From the NCBI RefSeq assembly GCF_000974445.1, contig NZ_BBOJ01000010.1:186001-250000 (forward strand): a stretch of 64,000 nt of DNA, in the 5' to 3' direction. The stretch is from Lentzea aerocolonigenes (lineage in GTDB: Bacteria > Actinomycetota > Actinomycetes > Mycobacteriales > Pseudonocardiaceae). The notes below the pieces were generated by a model. That model was not told the DNA's origin. It saw only the letters and a list, made by a program, of their open reading frames with translations, and searched no databases. The translations under genes were made by a program, and so were the position numbers. Positions 62,332-64,000 of this stretch are shown here, piece after piece; the first letter of the stretch is position 1; each line of letters opens with the position of its first letter.

Positions 62332-62825
62332 CGACCGCACCCGGCAGCCTGGTGGCCCGCGCGATCACCGAGGCCCGACACCGCCGGAGCACCGACCCCG
62401 ACGGCGCCGACGACCAGCCCGAGGACTTGCCGCGATGGACACGCCGTGACACCTCGGCACGCTCGATCGCGGTGCAGCTCGCGGTCGACACCGACACCGT
62501 GGCGGTGATCGACGACCACGTCCGCTGGTACGGCCTCTCCCGGTCGCCCGGTGATCTGATCACGATCACCGACCCGGTCACTTCCGAGGTGTTGCGGTTC
62601 GTGCCGGACTTCGCGGCCTATGACCGACGGTGGCTGCTGATCGACGAATGCCCCGGATGCGGCGGCATCGTGCCCATGGCGCTGGTCACCACGCTGGCCG
62701 ACGTCGGCGACTACCTCGACCCCGACAACGACACCCGCCTCGACCGCCTACCCGCCGATCACTTCGGCGACCCCGCGCACCGACGCGACTGCTCGCACCG
62801 AAGCAACTGCGCGAACCGCGACTGA
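62328..62825 (+). CDS. Hypothetical protein with CPGCGG motif, copy 2
   Basis: 165 residues from GTG 62328 overlapping the short leader frame (GTGA). Shares LITITDPVTSEVLRFV, WLLIDECPGCGGIVPMA and the Cys/His tail (HRRDCSHRSNCANRD) with 61733-62245. A tandem duplicate of that gene; function unknown. Confidence 0.7.
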   Translation: MTTAPGSLVARAITEARHRRSTDPDGADDQPEDLPRWTRRDTSARSIAVQLAVDTDTVAVIDDHVRWYGLSRSPGDLITITDPVTSEVLRFVPDFAAYDRRWLLIDECPGCGGIVPMALVTTLADVGDYLDPDNDTRLDRLPADHFGDPAHRRDCSHRSNCANRD

Positions 62826-62855
62826 TCACCCACCCCCACAACACGGGAGGACTCC

Positions 62856-63200
62856 GTGAGCACCAAAGCCGACTTCTTCGACGGATCCGGCGACCAGGCC
62901 GTCTGGCTGGGCTCGCTGCAAGGCGACGCCGACCCCGACATCATTCGCACCGTCGCGTGTGGACGGTTGGCGCTGGACGCCATCGACCCGGTCACCTACG
63001 CCGACGCCGTGACCGACCTGCTCGACGTGTGGGACGACGAGGACTTCGGCTACGGGTACCACCCGCGCGACGGCTGGCCGTGGCTGCAGCCCGACAGCCG
63101 CCACACCGACTGGGTGTTCATCTTCACCGATGGCCAGGTGCAGATCATGGCGGGCCGGGCCTGGTCGGCCCCGCGGCGCTCCATCGGGACCACGCCATGA
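62856..63200 (+). CDS. Small hypothetical protein, copy A
   Basis: 114 residues from GTG 62856 (GGAGGA upstream). Pattern ADFFDGSGDQAVWLGSL, then DGWPWLQPDS and GQVQIMAGRAW. Related to the next gene. No known domain. Confidence 0.65.
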   Translation: MSTKADFFDGSGDQAVWLGSLQGDADPDIIRTVACGRLALDAIDPVTYADAVTDLLDVWDDEDFGYGYHPRDGWPWLQPDSRHTDWVFIFTDGQVQIMAGRAWSAPRRSIGTTP

Positions 63201-63646
63201 CCGCCGCCGACTTCTACCTGGGCCGAGGCCCGTCCGCCCGCTGGATCGGATCTTTGCGCCCGCAGGCCGACCCCGCCGAACTAGCCGTCACACCGCCTGG
63301 CCGGATGCTGCTGGCCGCGACCACCAGCCAGGACTTCGCCCGCGCCGTCGACGACCTTCTCGCATTGCCCGCCGTCATCCAGAACGGTGACAGTTCCCGT
63401 CCCGCCGACGGGTGGCCCTGGAGCTGGCCGGACAGTTCGCTCACTGGCTGGTGCTACGCGTTCGACACCGCCGGCGTGTGGATCAGCTACTTCGGCCGCG
63501 CGTGGTTCCCCTGCCCGCCCCTCACCCACACCGATTTCGATATAGCTGTCAACCGCCTCCGCCGATCCAGTTCCGACGGGCCACGCGCAACGTTCCCGCC
63601 GCAGCTGCGCCCACCATCCACCATCAGCTCAGCCGGAGGTGCGTGA
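63197..63646 (+). CDS. Small hypothetical protein, copy B
   Basis: 149 residues, ATG 63197 overlapping the upstream stop (ATGA). Shares with copy A ADFYLGRGPSARWIGSL, DGWPWSWPDS and a final GVWISYFGRAW, with a longer C-terminus. Ancient tandem duplicate. Its stop overlaps the next start (TGATG). Confidence 0.65.
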   Translation: MTAADFYLGRGPSARWIGSLRPQADPAELAVTPPGRMLLAATTSQDFARAVDDLLALPAVIQNGDSSRPADGWPWSWPDSSLTGWCYAFDTAGVWISYFGRAWFPCPPLTHTDFDIAVNRLRRSSSDGPRATFPPQLRPPSTISSAGGA

Positions 63647-64000
63647 TGGCGGTACGTGAAATCGGGTTCTGCGAGCTGCACGCCCTGCTCGAACAAGCTG
63701 CCCGCGACACCGGTGACCTCGACACCTCGCTGCCACCATGGAGCGAACAGGAACCGTCGGAACTGTTCGTCGACGACCAGCCGTTCTCGTTGCTGGCCAA
63801 CGTACTGAACTCGCTCGGCGTCACCGCAGCGAAGGTACACAGGTTGAAGATCAACGGTGACCATCCGAGCCATGTGTTCTCCCGGCTAGATTTCCGGCTC
63901 ACCCGCAACGCCAGCAAGCTCGCTGATGACTTCTGGATCTGGGAACTGCGCGCCGAACTATGGGCGGACCTTCTCGCCGACCACGCCCGCCCGGCCTACC
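63646..64000 (+). CDS. Partial gene running off the right edge
   Basis: 118 codons visible from ATG 63646, coupled to the upstream gene (TGATG) with GGAGGT upstream. Starts MAVREIGFCELHALLEQAA and includes LANVLNSLGVTAAKVHRLKI. No recognised domain in the visible part. Confidence 0.6.
   Translation, partial: MAVREIGFCELHALLEQAARDTGDLDTSLPPWSEQEPSELFVDDQPFSLLANVLNSLGVTAAKVHRLKINGDHPSHVFSRLDFRLTRNASKLADDFWIWELRAELWADLLADHARPAY

Noticed and set aside
1-64000. CRISPR arrays, tRNA and rRNA genes
   Set aside because: No regularly spaced long direct repeats, and no cloverleaf or rRNA-like sequence was seen by eye. A tRNAscan or Infernal run would be decisive.

Overview
The window is high-GC actinobacterial DNA. 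Short overlapping junctions (ATGA, GTGA, TGATG), frequent GTG/TTG starts, ESX-type EspG and PPE proteins, DUF3558 and DUF5753 proteins, an AfsR-like NB-ARC regulator and a secretin-less Tad pilus operon suggest the order Pseudonocardiales (Lentzea, Saccharothrix, Amycolatopsis or Kibdelosporangium relatives). This is an inference from gene content; I saw no rRNA, tRNA or other phylogenetic marker.

Layout. (1) 1-5429: accessory genes, including a gene cut by the left edge, a 587-residue PH-like protein, a relic of a tyrosine integrase, and a DUF4365 nuclease-like gene with two companions that may be one frameshifted gene. (2) 5768-8568: a DUF262 protein with a degenerate HNH region, overlapping a CBS-HEPN protein. 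(3) 8734-10874: a large serine recombinase with a coupled small gene. (4) 11178-29615: the centrepiece, a five-gene operon on the minus strand encoding a Ser/Thr kinase, a SNF2-like helicase (DrmD-like), a 1755-residue adenine methyltransferase (PglX/DrmMI-like), a 2236-residue DEAD-type helicase with DUF1998 and a probable C-terminal nuclease (DrmA+DrmB or DruE-like), and a UvrD-type helicase carrying an N-terminal RelE-like domain. The four large genes are joined by 4-base overlaps. This looks like a DISARM-related defence system with non-standard parts.

(5) 29820-37696: an orphan type VII-secretion-associated locus. On the minus strand are a WXG-like protein, an EspG chaperone, a lipase-fold protein with a visible Ser-Asp-His triad, duplicated lipoproteins and YbaB proteins; this could be a secreted lipase toxin with lipoprotein immunity. 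On the plus strand are a second EspG, a small helical protein, a DUF3558 lipoprotein and a PPE-like protein. (6) 37755-46493: regulators and small enzymes: a DUF5753 HTH pair, an XRE-TPR regulator coupled to a 2H phosphoesterase, a small Cys-rich protein with an XRE regulator, a secreted DUF6355-like protein, a cytokinin-dehydrogenase-like flavoprotein and an NB-ARC/TPR regulator. A GGTGTCTTCTG motif lies upstream of both the regulator and the secreted protein.

(7) 46784-60100: a Tad/Flp pilus operon (prepilin peptidase, lipoprotein, secreted protein, SAF/CpaB, TadZ-like, TadA, TadB, TadC, Flp-like pilin, TadE- and TadG-like proteins), ending in a membrane protein that fuses LysM and BTAD/SARP-type domains. 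(8) 60101-64000: an AT-richer gap with short repeats and a broken reading frame, then a chain of small coupled genes showing tandem duplication, running off the right edge. I found no CRISPR array, tRNA or rRNA.
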